Positions 1 to 6,763 of a stretch of 9,165 nucleotides of DNA are shown here, one piece after another. The DNA is from DATDAW01 sp036524675 (GTDB lineage Bacteria; Verrucomicrobiota; Verrucomicrobiia; Chthoniobacterales; DASVRZ01): NCBI GenBank assembly GCA_036524675.1, contig DATDBU010000185.1:1-9165 (forward strand). Reading direction: 5' to 3'. Below the pieces are notes generated by a model. That model did no database searches. It worked only from the letters and a program-made list of their open reading frames with translations, and had not been told where the DNA came from. The position numbers and the translations under genes were made by a program. Position 1 is the stretch's first letter, and each line of letters starts with the position of its first letter.

Positions 1-218
1 GCTCCAAAACGCTTCGCAAAAGGGACCGCGTATTCGAGGGCGCTCCGCGAGATTTCAGAGAAGTCGATAGGCACCAGAATGCTCTTCAGCTCCAGGAGCC
101 CAGGGACAAAATCGCCGCGTTCATCTGATCCATCCGTCGGCACTTCCGTCGGCGGAGCAAGCGATGCTTCCAGGCTATCCTCTGGATCTGCCTGTTTCGA
201 TTTTTTCACTATGTTCAT
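1..218 (-). CDS. Universal stress protein, N-terminal part (runs off left edge)
   Basis: Seen: from ATG at 218 the minus strand is open to the window edge (72 codons). An acidic, low-complexity leader of about 43 residues is followed by LKSILVPIDFSEISRSALEY, the classic first beta strand and helix of a UspA-type nucleotide-binding fold (ILVPIDFS, with the conserved Asp). The nucleotide-binding loop would lie beyond the edge. The frame stays open upstream, and a second in-frame ATG at 257 would add 13 residues; neither start has a convincing SD, so the start is uncertain. Known: UspA-family proteins are soluble stress, starvation or hypoxia proteins, often ATP-binding. Inferred: it is the last visible gene of the minus-strand stress operon, 211 bp after the ATPase stop, so it could also have its own promoter. 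Family assignment is firm; the specific role is unknown. Confidence 0.9.
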   Translation of the reverse strand, partial: MNIVKKSKQADPEDSLEASLAPPTEVPTDGSDERGDFVPGLLELKSILVPIDFSEISRSALEYAVPFAKRFG

Positions 219-429
219 AATTTTGTTTCGTTGGGGGTTGTGCCGGGATGACGACATCCGGTAATTCGATTGCAGCGAGAAATTAGCTCGATCCGCGCCT
301 GTGGGAATGTGCGGTTCACCAGCAGTTGGTTTTCCGATTTCAATATTTGGTGCCAAAATTCTTCATCGCGCTCGATCCTCAGGGACCGTTGTTTGGGATT
401 AACTTTATTAACAATACGGTTTTAACGTG
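219..429. other. Intergenic region between metal ATPase and USP gene
   Basis: No gene is seen here. The stretch is AT-richer than its flanks. On the minus strand it holds a short direct repeat (GTTAAT-AAA-GTTAAT, 398-412) just after the ATPase stop. It also holds a small hairpin at about 243-261 (GGATG-ACGA-CATCC core) inside the presumed 5' leader of the USP mRNA, overlapping the alternative ATG at 257. I cannot name a convincing promoter or terminator. Confidence 0.5.
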
Positions 430-2856
430 CTACGGTATTATTCGTTGCGTAGTCTCCGGAATGGCTTGACCTGCCGCTGGACCAGCCGATAAAGCGTTCG
501 ACGCCGGCGGTGACACGCCGTCCGCCCGCGCAGGGCCGCGATACGCGAGCAGCCGCAGCCCGTTGAGACAGACAAGAACCGTGCTGCCTTCGTGGCCGAC
601 GACGCCTATGGGAAGTGGCAGTGCAAACCCAAGAGCGGAGATGACGAGAAGAACAATCACGCCCACAGCGAAAGCCAGGTTTTGACGGATCACCCGCCGT
701 GCCTCGCGGCTTACGGAGATGGCGAAAGGGATATTCCGTAGGTTGTCGCCCATGAGCACAACGTCTGCGATCTCCATTGCGACATCCGTGCCAGCCGCGC
801 CCATGGCGACGCCAACCGATGCGGTGGCAAGGGCCGGCGCGTCATTCACACCGTCACCAACCATGGCCACCGGGCCGATCTTTCCAAGGGATTTAATCAC
901 ACGCACTTTGTCTTCAGGCAGCAGTTCCGCGTGAAATTCGTCCACTCCAGCCTGTCGCGCGATGGCGGCCGCAACGCGGCGATTGTCGCCTGTGAGCATG
1001 ACGACTTTCTCTACACCCAAAATCTTGAGCTGACGGACGACATCCATAGCCTCCTCGCGAAGCACATCGGCGACGGCAATTGCCCCGAAAATGCGGCCGC
1101 CAATTTCGCCGACAACGATGCATGTCTTTCCTGCATCCTGGAGCGCTTCCACTCGTAACCGTAGAGTCTCTGGCCAAACCGTGTTGAGCGTTTCAAAATA
1201 GCGGGGGCTTCCCGCTACGATCCTTCGACCGTTCACCGTCGCGCAGGCGCCTTTGCCCGAAACGGATTGAAAATCAGCCGCACTGAAAGATTGCAGACCA
1301 CGCCGCGTGGCCTCCGCGACGATGGCTTGCGCGAGGGGGTGTTCCGATTTCGCTTCTACCGAGGCGGCGATCTGGAGAAGCGCCTCGGTCCCCAGCGATT
1401 CTTCATCAACGACGATGTCAGTGACGCGCGGTTTGCCTTCCGTAAGTGTGCCTGTCTTGTCGAACGCGACGATGCGCACGGTTGCTGTGCGTTCCAGATG
1501 CGCGCCGCCTTTGAAAAGGACCCCGCGCCGCGCCGCGCCGCCAATGGCAGAGAGGACCGATGCCGGCATGCTGATGATGAGCGCACACGGTGAGGCAACA
1601 ACCATGACAGTCATCGCCCGGTAAAACGTCTCGGCGAAGGGCGCCCCCATCAGCAAAGGCACAACGATAAGCGCCAGTGTGAAAGCGATGACGCCCATGG
1701 CGTAATACTGTTCCGAACGATCAAGGAATCGTTGTGTCCGGTCTTTCTCACCCTGCGCTTCCTCGACCATGCGGATGAGCTTTTCGACCGTTGAGTCCTT
1801 CGCCAATTTTGTCACGCGCGCCTCGATTCCGCCGCTTTGATTGATGGTCGCCGCGAACACGGGATCGTCCGTTTTTTTCCAAACCGGCATGGACTCGCCG
1901 GTAAGGGAAGATTCGTCAAGAGTGCTTTCTCCCTCGATGATCACGGCGTCGAGAGGTATGCTTTCGCCTGGCCGGACGATGACAATGTCGCCCACGATGA
2001 GTTCCTTAATCGGCAGCAGAACATTCCGGCCGGCACGGCGGACGAGCGCTTTGTCGGGGCGCAATTTCATGAGGGCATGAATCGCCCGGCGTGTGCGCTC
2101 AATGGCGTAGGCTTGCAGGACGTTCGACAGCGAGAAGAGAAACAGCAACATCGCGCCTTCGAACGGATGATCGACGACGGCCGCTCCAAGCGCAGCGAGC
2201 ACCATTAGCAAATCGACGTCGATAGTCCGTTCCCGTAAAGACCTGAAACCGGCCTGGACCCCGTAGAATCCGCCCGTGAAATAGGCAAGAACGTAAAAGA
2301 AGTTTGCGACAGGATGTGAGAAGCCCTCCGTGTGATGGGCGATCCACCCCGCCGCCATGAAGACAAGGGTCAGCGCAGTGAACGCCGGTTCCAGGCGGGC
2401 ACGATCCATCCAGCGGGCAGTCCACTTTTCCGGAGCTCGAGGCATCGCCGCAGGAACTTCAATCGGCGTTACAGGCGCGCCCGTCTGGCGAACACGTTGA
2501 ACGACCTCGTCCGGCGTCAAAACGGCGTTGTCGAATGTCACTGACATCACCCCTCCGACGAACGTCGCCGTCGCCCGGCGCACACCAGGGATGTTCTGCG
2601 CTTTTCGTTCAAGATTCAGCGCACAGGCCTCGCATGCCCTTCCACGGAGCCGCATCAGGCATTTGTCGAGGCGCTGGCGCGTTTCCGGCTCCAACCGTCG
2701 GGCGATTGCTTGCACGGCGTCATCGCTGAGCTGGTCGGGGTCATAATCGATGGTGAGCGTGCGTGCGCCGGTGTCCAAAGCGGTCCGCAAGACGCCGGGC
2801 TCTGCTGTCACGGGATCAGACACCGGTCCCGGACAGATTTCTTCTTTCGTGCTCAT
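430..2856 (-). CDS. P1B-type heavy-metal transporting ATPase (SPC / P1B-4-like)
   Basis: Likely an inner-membrane pump exporting a transition metal (P1B-4 enzymes are linked to Co2+, Zn2+ or Fe2+) at the cost of ATP. Seen in 808 residues: an N-terminal HMA-like domain (about 70-126) with CEAC at 75-78; about six hydrophobic segments before the catalytic core (about 157-250 and 386-435) and one or two after it (727-753); TGES (319-322) of the actuator domain; SPC (422-424) in the ion-binding helix; DKTGT with phosphorylated Asp466; SEHP (504-507), the nucleotide-domain HP motif; TGDN (622-625); GDGVNDAP (667-674); and HEGST (755-759) in the last helix. SPC plus HEGS/GT marks P1B-4 rather than CPC-type Cu or Zn/Cd pumps. 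The start overlaps the upstream dehydrogenase stop in ATGA, with GGAG about 10 nt upstream, so translation is probably coupled. An N-terminal HMA domain is less usual in P1B-4. The metal cannot be fixed from sequence. Confidence 0.95.
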   Translation of the reverse strand: MSTKEEICPGPVSDPVTAEPGVLRTALDTGARTLTIDYDPDQLSDDAVQAIARRLEPETRQRLDKCLMRLRGRACEACALNLERKAQNIPGVRRATATFVGGVMSVTFDNAVLTPDEVVQRVRQTGAPVTPIEVPAAMPRAPEKWTARWMDRARLEPAFTALTLVFMAAGWIAHHTEGFSHPVANFFYVLAYFTGGFYGVQAGFRSLRERTIDVDLLMVLAALGAAVVDHPFEGAMLLFLFSLSNVLQAYAIERTRRAIHALMKLRPDKALVRRAGRNVLLPIKELIVGDIVIVRPGESIPLDAVIIEGESTLDESSLTGESMPVWKKTDDPVFAATINQSGGIEARVTKLAKDSTVEKLIRMVEEAQGEKDRTQRFLDRSEQYYAMGVIAFTLALIVVPLLMGAPFAETFYRAMTVMVVASPCALIISMPASVLSAIGGAARRGVLFKGGAHLERTATVRIVAFDKTGTLTEGKPRVTDIVVDEESLGTEALLQIAASVEAKSEHPLAQAIVAEATRRGLQSFSAADFQSVSGKGACATVNGRRIVAGSPRYFETLNTVWPETLRLRVEALQDAGKTCIVVGEIGGRIFGAIAVADVLREEAMDVVRQLKILGVEKVVMLTGDNRRVAAAIARQAGVDEFHAELLPEDKVRVIKSLGKIGPVAMVGDGVNDAPALATASVGVAMGAAGTDVAMEIADVVLMGDNLRNIPFAISVSREARRVIRQNLAFAVGVIVLLVISALGFALPLPIGVVGHEGSTVLVCLNGLRLLAYRGPARADGVSPPASNALSAGPAAGQAIPETTQRIIP

Positions 2857-3965
2857 ATTTCGGCCGCTCCAGCTGCGTCGCTGGCAAGGGCAAGCGTCTC
2901 ACCGGTTCCAAGGACGACGCCGGGCGAAAGTGTATTGATCGGCGTCCCACGGACAAATGCCCGGATGTTTTCGACCGTAACGCAATTGATCCGCTGAATT
3001 GCCTCCACACAATTGAAGGCGATATGCGGCGTACACACCACATCGGGGCGCAGGAGCAGATCGCCAAGGTGCATTAGTTTTTCAATTTCCTTTACCCGCC
3101 GGGGATCTCCTTCTTTTCCCTTGGGAGCGACAAAAGGCTCCTGCAGTCGGCGGATAATTTGTTCGCTAATGATCTCCCCGGCACGTCTTCGCATCACCGC
3201 TTCTTCGCCAAGGACGTCCAGTCCGGCGGCACGCACCACGCCACTATCGAGCGCCTCAATAAGCGCCTCAGTGTCGATTAATTTCCCTCGAGCGGTGTTA
3301 ATGATCACGACGCCGGGCCTGCATTTGGCGAATGTCTCGCGATTGAGAATGTGATAACTGGAGGGGTTCAGGCTGGCGTGCAGCGAAATAATGTCCGAAG
3401 CAGCAAGCAGTTCCTCGAAGGGAACGTACCGGAAGCCCAGTTCGTTTTCCAGCTCCGGGCGGGGTTCCGGATCGTAAGCGAGCACATTCATGCCAAAGCT
3501 TTTGGCAATGGGAATCGTCTGCATCCCAATTCGTCCCGTTCCGACGACTCCAAAAGTCTTGGAGCGAAGTTCAAATCCTTGAAGCGCTTCATAGGAGAAA
3601 GAAGCATCCCGCCACAAGGCCATCGCTTCGCGCAGCCGACGAGCCACCGCCAGGAGAAGCGCGAAGGTATGCTCCGCCACCACGTGATCTCCATAACTGG
3701 GAACAATGCACATCGTCACATTCCGCTTGGCACAACTCTCCAATTCGAGATGGTCATACGTCGTGGAGCGCGTGGCGATCAATTTTACAGCGGGATGCCG
3801 CTCCAAAAACGACTCGTCGAGTCGAGAGTGAATAAATGTTGAAACGACTTCGGCATCCGCTTCGACCTCGTCAAGATCGGAGGCGAAATACAGGTCGTGG
3901 TCCTCGAGTTGTTCGGTAAGGAACTGCTGCTCACACGGTTCCGTCTCAATAAAATAGATTTTCAT
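2853..3965 (-). CDS. D-isomer 2-hydroxyacid dehydrogenase (D-lactate dehydrogenase-like)
   Basis: A 370-aa cytosolic NAD-dependent oxidoreductase, probably reducing pyruvate or another 2-oxoacid to the D-hydroxyacid. Seen: VPSYGDHVVAEHTFALLLA (88-106), typical of the family; the Rossmann dinucleotide loop GTGRIG (142-147) with acidic Asp165 (AYDPEP) favouring NAD over NADP; INTARG with catalytic Arg226; GLDVLGEE with catalytic Glu255; and TPHIAF with catalytic His314. Arg-to-Glu spacing (29) matches D-lactate dehydrogenases. Glu-to-His spacing is about 27 residues longer than usual, because of a charged insert around 258-300. The start has no SD of its own but sits in an ATGA overlap with the stop of the 59-codon ORF upstream, and the stop overlaps the ATPase start the same way. 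This places it in the middle of a coupled stress operon, consistent with fermentative NADH disposal. The exact substrate is not certain. Confidence 0.93.
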   Translation of the reverse strand: MKIYFIETEPCEQQFLTEQLEDHDLYFASDLDEVEADAEVVSTFIHSRLDESFLERHPAVKLIATRSTTYDHLELESCAKRNVTMCIVPSYGDHVVAEHTFALLLAVARRLREAMALWRDASFSYEALQGFELRSKTFGVVGTGRIGMQTIPIAKSFGMNVLAYDPEPRPELENELGFRYVPFEELLAASDIISLHASLNPSSYHILNRETFAKCRPGVVIINTARGKLIDTEALIEALDSGVVRAAGLDVLGEEAVMRRRAGEIISEQIIRRLQEPFVAPKGKEGDPRRVKEIEKLMHLGDLLLRPDVVCTPHIAFNCVEAIQRINCVTVENIRAFVRGTPINTLSPGVVLGTGETLALASDAAGAAEI

Positions 3966-4141
3966 GGGAGGTACTTGGAAGGATCAACACGGGCTGGCAA
4001 CGTCGCCAGGGGGTCGAAACTCCATTGCGGCGACGACCAAGGCCCGCGTTTGCGACACCCTAATATGGACGTGGAATCGATCAACCTCCGCCATGTGCAG
4101 GCAGCGACAACATCGAGGGTGACTGCGTTCGGTGTGTTCAT
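3962..4141 (-). CDS. Small hypothetical protein (59 aa) heading the dehydrogenase-ATPase operon
   Basis: I do not recognise this protein. Seen: an ATG at 4141 is preceded by GAGGAGGAGG (4148-4157), the strongest ribosome binding site in the window, ending 6 nt before the start. The ORF begins MNTPNAVTLDVVAACTW, contains Cys16 and Cys30, is basic in the middle (GCRKRG) and ends PARVDPSKYLP. Its TGA overlaps the dehydrogenase ATG in ATGA, and the dehydrogenase has no SD, so ribosomes arriving here would be handed straight on. There is no signal peptide or membrane segment. Inferred: it is either a genuine small protein of the stress operon or a translated leader that sets dehydrogenase expression. 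The SD and overlap argue for translation; without homologues its function is open. Confidence 0.55.
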   Translation of the reverse strand: MNTPNAVTLDVVAACTWRRLIDSTSILGCRKRGPWSSPQWSFDPLATLPARVDPSKYLP

Positions 4142-4147
4142 GGGAAG

Positions 4148-4157
4148 CCTCCTCCTC
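4148..4157 (-). promoter_or_regulatory. Strong Shine-Dalgarno for the operon's first ORF
   Basis: On the minus strand GAGGAGGAGG lies 6 nt upstream of ATG 4141. This near-ideal anti-SD match decides the start of the 59-codon ORF, over a more upstream non-ATG start at 4159 that would lie inside the SD itself. Confidence 0.6.
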
Positions 4158-4232
4158 ACAAGTTACGGATAGACAACCCGGACCTCCAACCGCGGATTGT
4201 CACATTCTTCCCAAATCTTGCCGCTCGTTCCT

Positions 4233-4251
4233 GGACCTCTGTCATAGGTCC
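4233..4251. repeat. Inverted repeat upstream of the minus-strand operon
   Basis: GGACCT (4233-4238) and AGGTCC (4246-4251) form a perfect 6-bp dyad with a 7-nt centre, about 92-110 bp upstream of the first operon start. There is no T tract on either strand, so it is unlikely to be an intrinsic terminator. It is a candidate operator or mRNA-leader hairpin; no regulator family could be matched. Confidence 0.35.
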
Positions 4252-4296
4252 CGGACAGCTTCCAAAACGATTTCTCAGATTCCAAAGCGGCCGCTG

Positions 4297-4614
4297 CTAC
4301 CAACGCGGTGTGCCCTCCTCGGGAAGGCTGACCCTTACCGTGTCCGTCCAGCGATCAATGATTTTTCTGGCAAGTTCAGAAGCCCTGTTCGCTGGCACAG
4401 ATTTGCGGACAACCCTTGCTTCAGGCAGCCAGGATATGTTCGTGTCTAGCAGGATACGGCTGAAGCTCGTATCCCATAATGTAACGCTCAACTTCACCGT
4501 AACGATATTTTCGTGCCTACAATAAAAGGCAGTTCCCATCGCCGAGACTTTGAGAGGACGTCCTTTCGCGTCAACCCATCCCACCACAACAACGCTATCA
4601 AGCAAACGAACCAT
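4297..4614 (-). CDS. Hypothetical protein (105 aa)
   Basis: I do not recognise this protein. Seen: from ATG 4614 the frame gives a soluble-looking protein opening MVRLLDSVVVVGWVDAKGRP. It has alternating hydrophobic strands in the first two thirds (a beta-rich pattern), then a helical, basic segment (RASELARKIIDRW), and ends EEGTPRW. Composition is protein-like, whereas a longer ORF overlapping it in another minus frame (4494-4910) reads like noise. A GGAG lies about 12 nt upstream of the ATG, a little far. A TTG at 4632 in the same frame would add 6 residues. It lies 131 bp before the small ORF that starts the dehydrogenase operon and could be co-transcribed. Moderate to low confidence that it is real. 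Confidence 0.42.
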   Translation of the reverse strand: MVRLLDSVVVVGWVDAKGRPLKVSAMGTAFYCRHENIVTVKLSVTLWDTSFSRILLDTNISWLPEARVVRKSVPANRASELARKIIDRWTDTVRVSLPEEGTPRW

Positions 4615-4750
4615 TTTTCGGCGAGACTCCAACGGCCGCAGCGTTCCGTCTTCTCGGATTTTGGCAAAAACGAATTATTTCTTGCGTGATTCGCCTCTGA
4701 GAAACCGGAGATGCGTCGCGCCGGGGGGAAAAGATCAACCCATGGCAATC

Positions 4751-4769
4751 CTTGCCGATTCCCGGCAAG
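4751..4769. repeat. 7-bp hairpin/dyad in intergenic region
   Basis: CTTGCCG (4751-4757) and CGGCAAG (4763-4769) are perfectly complementary around a 5-nt loop. No T run follows on either strand, so this is not a classic terminator. It is a possible operator or repeat. Confidence 0.4.
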
Positions 4770-4815
4770 TCGCGAGACGCTAACACACTGTGCGCATATG
4801 AGGGAGGCAAACTCG

Positions 4816-4827
4816 TTCTCTAGAGAA
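4816..4827. repeat. 12-bp perfect palindrome TTCTCTAGAGAA
   Basis: A perfect, gapless 12-bp palindrome about 155 bp upstream of the triple-USP start. The size suits a dimeric regulator site, but no family can be named and chance cannot be excluded. Confidence 0.3.
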
Positions 4828-4955
4828 TGCCCGTTGTGCGAGGGCAATCCTGTTTCAGGCTTTGGATTTATCAACGTGTTGGCGAGACGGAGGCAAAATT
4901 TAGCTATCATTTAACAAATTCCCGCTAGCGGTGCACGGCGGCAGCTCTAGTTTAC

Positions 4956-4981
4956 TACCAATCCAAAGTGGCAGATTGGTA
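4956..4981 (+). promoter_or_regulatory. Inverted repeat abutting the start codon of the triple-USP gene
   Basis: ACCAATC (4957-4963) pairs perfectly with GATTGGT (4974-4980) around a 10-nt loop (CAAAGTGGCA). T4956 can also pair with A4981, the first base of the ATG. No good SD exists outside the hairpin; the only purine-rich stretch is in the loop. In mRNA this stem would sit exactly where the ribosome binds. On DNA it could equally be an operator. The sequence is seen; either function is inference. Confidence 0.45.
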
Positions 4982-6294
4982 TGAACCCCCAGCGCCAACG
5001 CCCGATTGTGTGCGGCACCGATTTTTCCGAGGCCGCAGCGCAGGCGGCCAATGTGGCAGCAGCGCTTGCGATCCGCCTCGATGCGCCCCTGATGCTTGTG
5101 CATGGCGTCGACGAACGCGGGGAGATTCCCGCTCTTTATTGGCCCTCTCTGATGGACGCATCGCGGCCCCAGCTAATCGAAGAAGCGGTGCGCTTGCGGG
5201 GTCTCGGAGCGAGAGTCGAGGAAGCAGTGGCGGGTGGAGTGCCGGACGATGGTGTAGCGTGTCGTGCGGAACAGGTGGATGCACGGTTCATTCTCCTGGC
5301 AGCGTCCGGTCATGGAGCGCTCGTGCGCTGGATGCTCGGAGGCGTCTCCGAGCGGATCGCGGAATCCGCATGGGTGCCAACGCTTGTCCTGCGGGGGGCG
5401 ACCCGCATCGAGGAGTGGGTGCGCGGCGGACAGCCGTTGCGGGTTTTTGTGAGCGCAGATTTCACCGCGAATTCCGATGCCGCCATGAGTTGGGCGACCG
5501 AGCTGCGTCAAATCGGGCTTTGCGAGTTTACGGTGGGATATGTCGATCGCTTCGCGGAGGAGCGCGGGGAGCAGGCTATGCACGCCCCGCCGGATACGCC
5601 GCGCGCGCCAGAAATGCAGGAGATGCTTATGCACGATCTGCGGCTACGCGCGGCCAGCTATTTTCCAGAACAAACAACTCACATACGCGTGCTGCCTGCC
5701 TCTGGCCGTGTCGACTCCCACCTGCTTGAACTGGCCGACGAGGCGTCCGCGGATTTGATCGTCGTCGGTACCCACCAATGGCATGGCTTGAGCCGATTGA
5801 AACATCCATCGGTATCACGGCGTATCCTGCACGCGGCGAGGGTCAGCGTGGCGTGCGTGCCGGCACATCGCAGGGCTTTCACAGCAGGCGCGCCCTCCTC
5901 GAACGTGCGCCGCGTCCTCGTGGCCACCGATCTGTCACCCCGTGGCAGCCGTGTGATTCCTCAAGCGTTTTCGATGCTTCAATCGGGTGACGCGGTATTC
6001 CTGTTGCATGTCGTCAAATCCTGGGAACCTCCAGAGCCTCAACTCGAACGGCTCCGTGCGCTGATTCCCAGCGATGCCGCGGAGCAAGGCTTTCAGGTGA
6101 ACGTCGAGGTCGTTGCGAGCCACGATGTCGCTGGCGCGATCTGCGAAGCCGCTGAGCGCCTCGATGCCAGCCTCATCTGTGTCGGTTCGCACGGTCCCTT
6201 CTCAAACCCCGTTACAGCCGTGGGCTCAACGAGTGTCGGGGTGACTGCCCGCAGCAAACGCCCAGTGCTGGTCGTTCCGCACCAGGCTTCCTGA
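4981..6294 (+). CDS. Triple-domain universal stress protein (437 aa)
   Basis: A cytosolic UspA-superfamily protein with three tandem alpha/beta domains where one or two are usual. Seen: each domain opens with a beta-strand/Asp motif, IVCGTDFSE (9-17), RVFVSADFTANS (154-165) and RVLVATDLSP (311-320), and closes near 139, 294 and 434. The family nucleotide-binding signature is G-x2-G-x9-G-S/T. Domain 1 has Ala107, Gly110, Gly120 and Gly121 (first Gly and Ser/Thr lost). Domain 2 has Gly263, Gln266, Pro276 and Ser277 (two Gly lost). Domain 3 is complete: Gly402, Gly405, Gly415, Ser416. Inferred: ATP binding only in the third domain, the others being structural or sensory. The ATG at 4981 is chosen because the first USP strand starts nine codons later. 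There is no clear SD, and an inverted repeat abuts the start. The gene diverges from the minus-strand stress genes, with a CoA-ligase pseudogene following 156 bp downstream. Confidence 0.93.
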   Translation: MNPQRQRPIVCGTDFSEAAAQAANVAAALAIRLDAPLMLVHGVDERGEIPALYWPSLMDASRPQLIEEAVRLRGLGARVEEAVAGGVPDDGVACRAEQVDARFILLAASGHGALVRWMLGGVSERIAESAWVPTLVLRGATRIEEWVRGGQPLRVFVSADFTANSDAAMSWATELRQIGLCEFTVGYVDRFAEERGEQAMHAPPDTPRAPEMQEMLMHDLRLRAASYFPEQTTHIRVLPASGRVDSHLLELADEASADLIVVGTHQWHGLSRLKHPSVSRRILHAARVSVACVPAHRRAFTAGAPSSNVRRVLVATDLSPRGSRVIPQAFSMLQSGDAVFLLHVVKSWEPPEPQLERLRALIPSDAAEQGFQVNVEVVASHDVAGAICEAAERLDASLICVGSHGPFSNPVTAVGSTSVGVTARSKRPVLVVPHQAS

Positions 6295-6329
6295 AATCAC
6301 CTCCCGCCCCCGACACTTGAAACCAAACT

Positions 6330-6344
6330 GCACCGAAACGGTGC
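6330..6344 (+). terminator. Hairpin downstream of the triple-USP gene (weak terminator candidate)
   Basis: GCACCG-AAA-CGGTGC is a perfect 6-bp stem with a 3-nt loop, 36 nt after the USP stop. No T tract follows, so an intrinsic terminator is not supported by the full pattern. It may only stabilise the mRNA 3' end. Confidence 0.25.
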
Positions 6345-6418
6345 TGAAGATGCTGACCATTCTCGAGAAGGAAAGGCATTGCCGCACCGACCAAAGAACC
6401 GGCCCAAAGTGGCGATGA

Positions 6419-6430
6419 CGTAAATTTACG
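6419..6430. promoter_or_regulatory. 12-bp perfect palindrome upstream of the CoA-ligase pseudogene start
   Basis: CGTAAATTTACG is a gapless perfect palindrome ending 20 bp before the GTG at 6451 and just ahead of the SD. Its position suits an operator. This is inference from symmetry alone. Confidence 0.3.
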
Positions 6431-6435
6431 AAACG

Positions 6436-6443
6436 AAAAGGAG
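6436..6443 (+). promoter_or_regulatory. Shine-Dalgarno AAAAGGAG for the pseudogene GTG start
   Basis: AAAAGGAG ends 7 nt before GTG 6451. It supports this GTG as the original start of the now broken CoA synthetase and shows that the initiation region is still intact. Confidence 0.55.
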
Positions 6444-6756
6444 AACTACTGTGAAAACGACGAGAGCAACCGTCGTTCGCGGGGTGGCCAACGTCACTCT
6501 CGACGAGATTCCGCGCACGCCTTCAACGACCGTCTCCAATACTCGGTCTCCTGAATCGGTGCACGACGTGTTGAGCCACGCAGAGCGCGCCACCCGCTGG
6601 ATCCACTGTTTGCAGCCGACAGCATCGCGGTCATCGGTGCATCGGAAACTTCTGGCAGCGTCGGCCGGGCGGTGATGGAGAACCTCGCGTTTTTCCCAGG
6701 GCGGCGTTTCCATTAATCCCAGACACAAGACGCCCTTCGACAAACCAGCCTTTCCC

Positions 6757-6763
6757 GCGCTAG
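6757..6763. repeat. Left copy of 7-bp target-site duplication (GCGCTAG)
   Basis: GCGCTAG lies immediately left of the palindromic element and recurs exactly at 7048-7054 on its right. Joining the gene across one copy restores the reading frame (PAFPAL followed by AALPEPP). Confidence 0.75.

Larger units (their letters stand above)
4615..4956. other. Divergent intergenic region without a convincing gene
   Basis: About 340 bp between the 105-aa minus-strand ORF and the plus-strand triple USP. Short ORFs here have no SD or protein-like composition. It contains two dyads: CTTGCCG-ATTCC-CGGCAAG (4751-4769) and the perfect 12-bp palindrome TTCTCTAGAGAA (4816-4827). It should hold the promoters of the flanking transcripts, but I cannot assign -35/-10 boxes with confidence. 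Confidence 0.5.

Noticed and set aside
341..361. Sigma-54-like sequence (TTGGCAC...TTGA) on the minus strand upstream of the USP gene
   Set aside because: Spacing between the GG and GC elements is off by one and the -12 GC is absent.
1267..2208. Plus-strand ORFs of 105-123 codons opposite the ATPase
   Set aside because: They are antisense to strongly conserved ATPase motifs, have no SD and are a product of high GC content.
3351..3842. 163-codon plus-strand ORF opposite the dehydrogenase
   Set aside because: Antisense shadow of the Rossmann domain; no recognisable protein features.
4859..4880. FNR-like half site (ATCAA) upstream of the triple USP
   Set aside because: Only one half matches; the TTGAT half at correct spacing is missing, so oxygen control cannot be claimed from it.
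4494..4910. 138-codon minus-strand ORF
   Set aside because: No SD, noise-like composition, and it overlaps the more protein-like 105-aa ORF in another frame.
5173..5634. 153-codon minus-strand ORF opposite the triple USP
   Set aside because: Shadow of a clear USP coding frame; no start signal.
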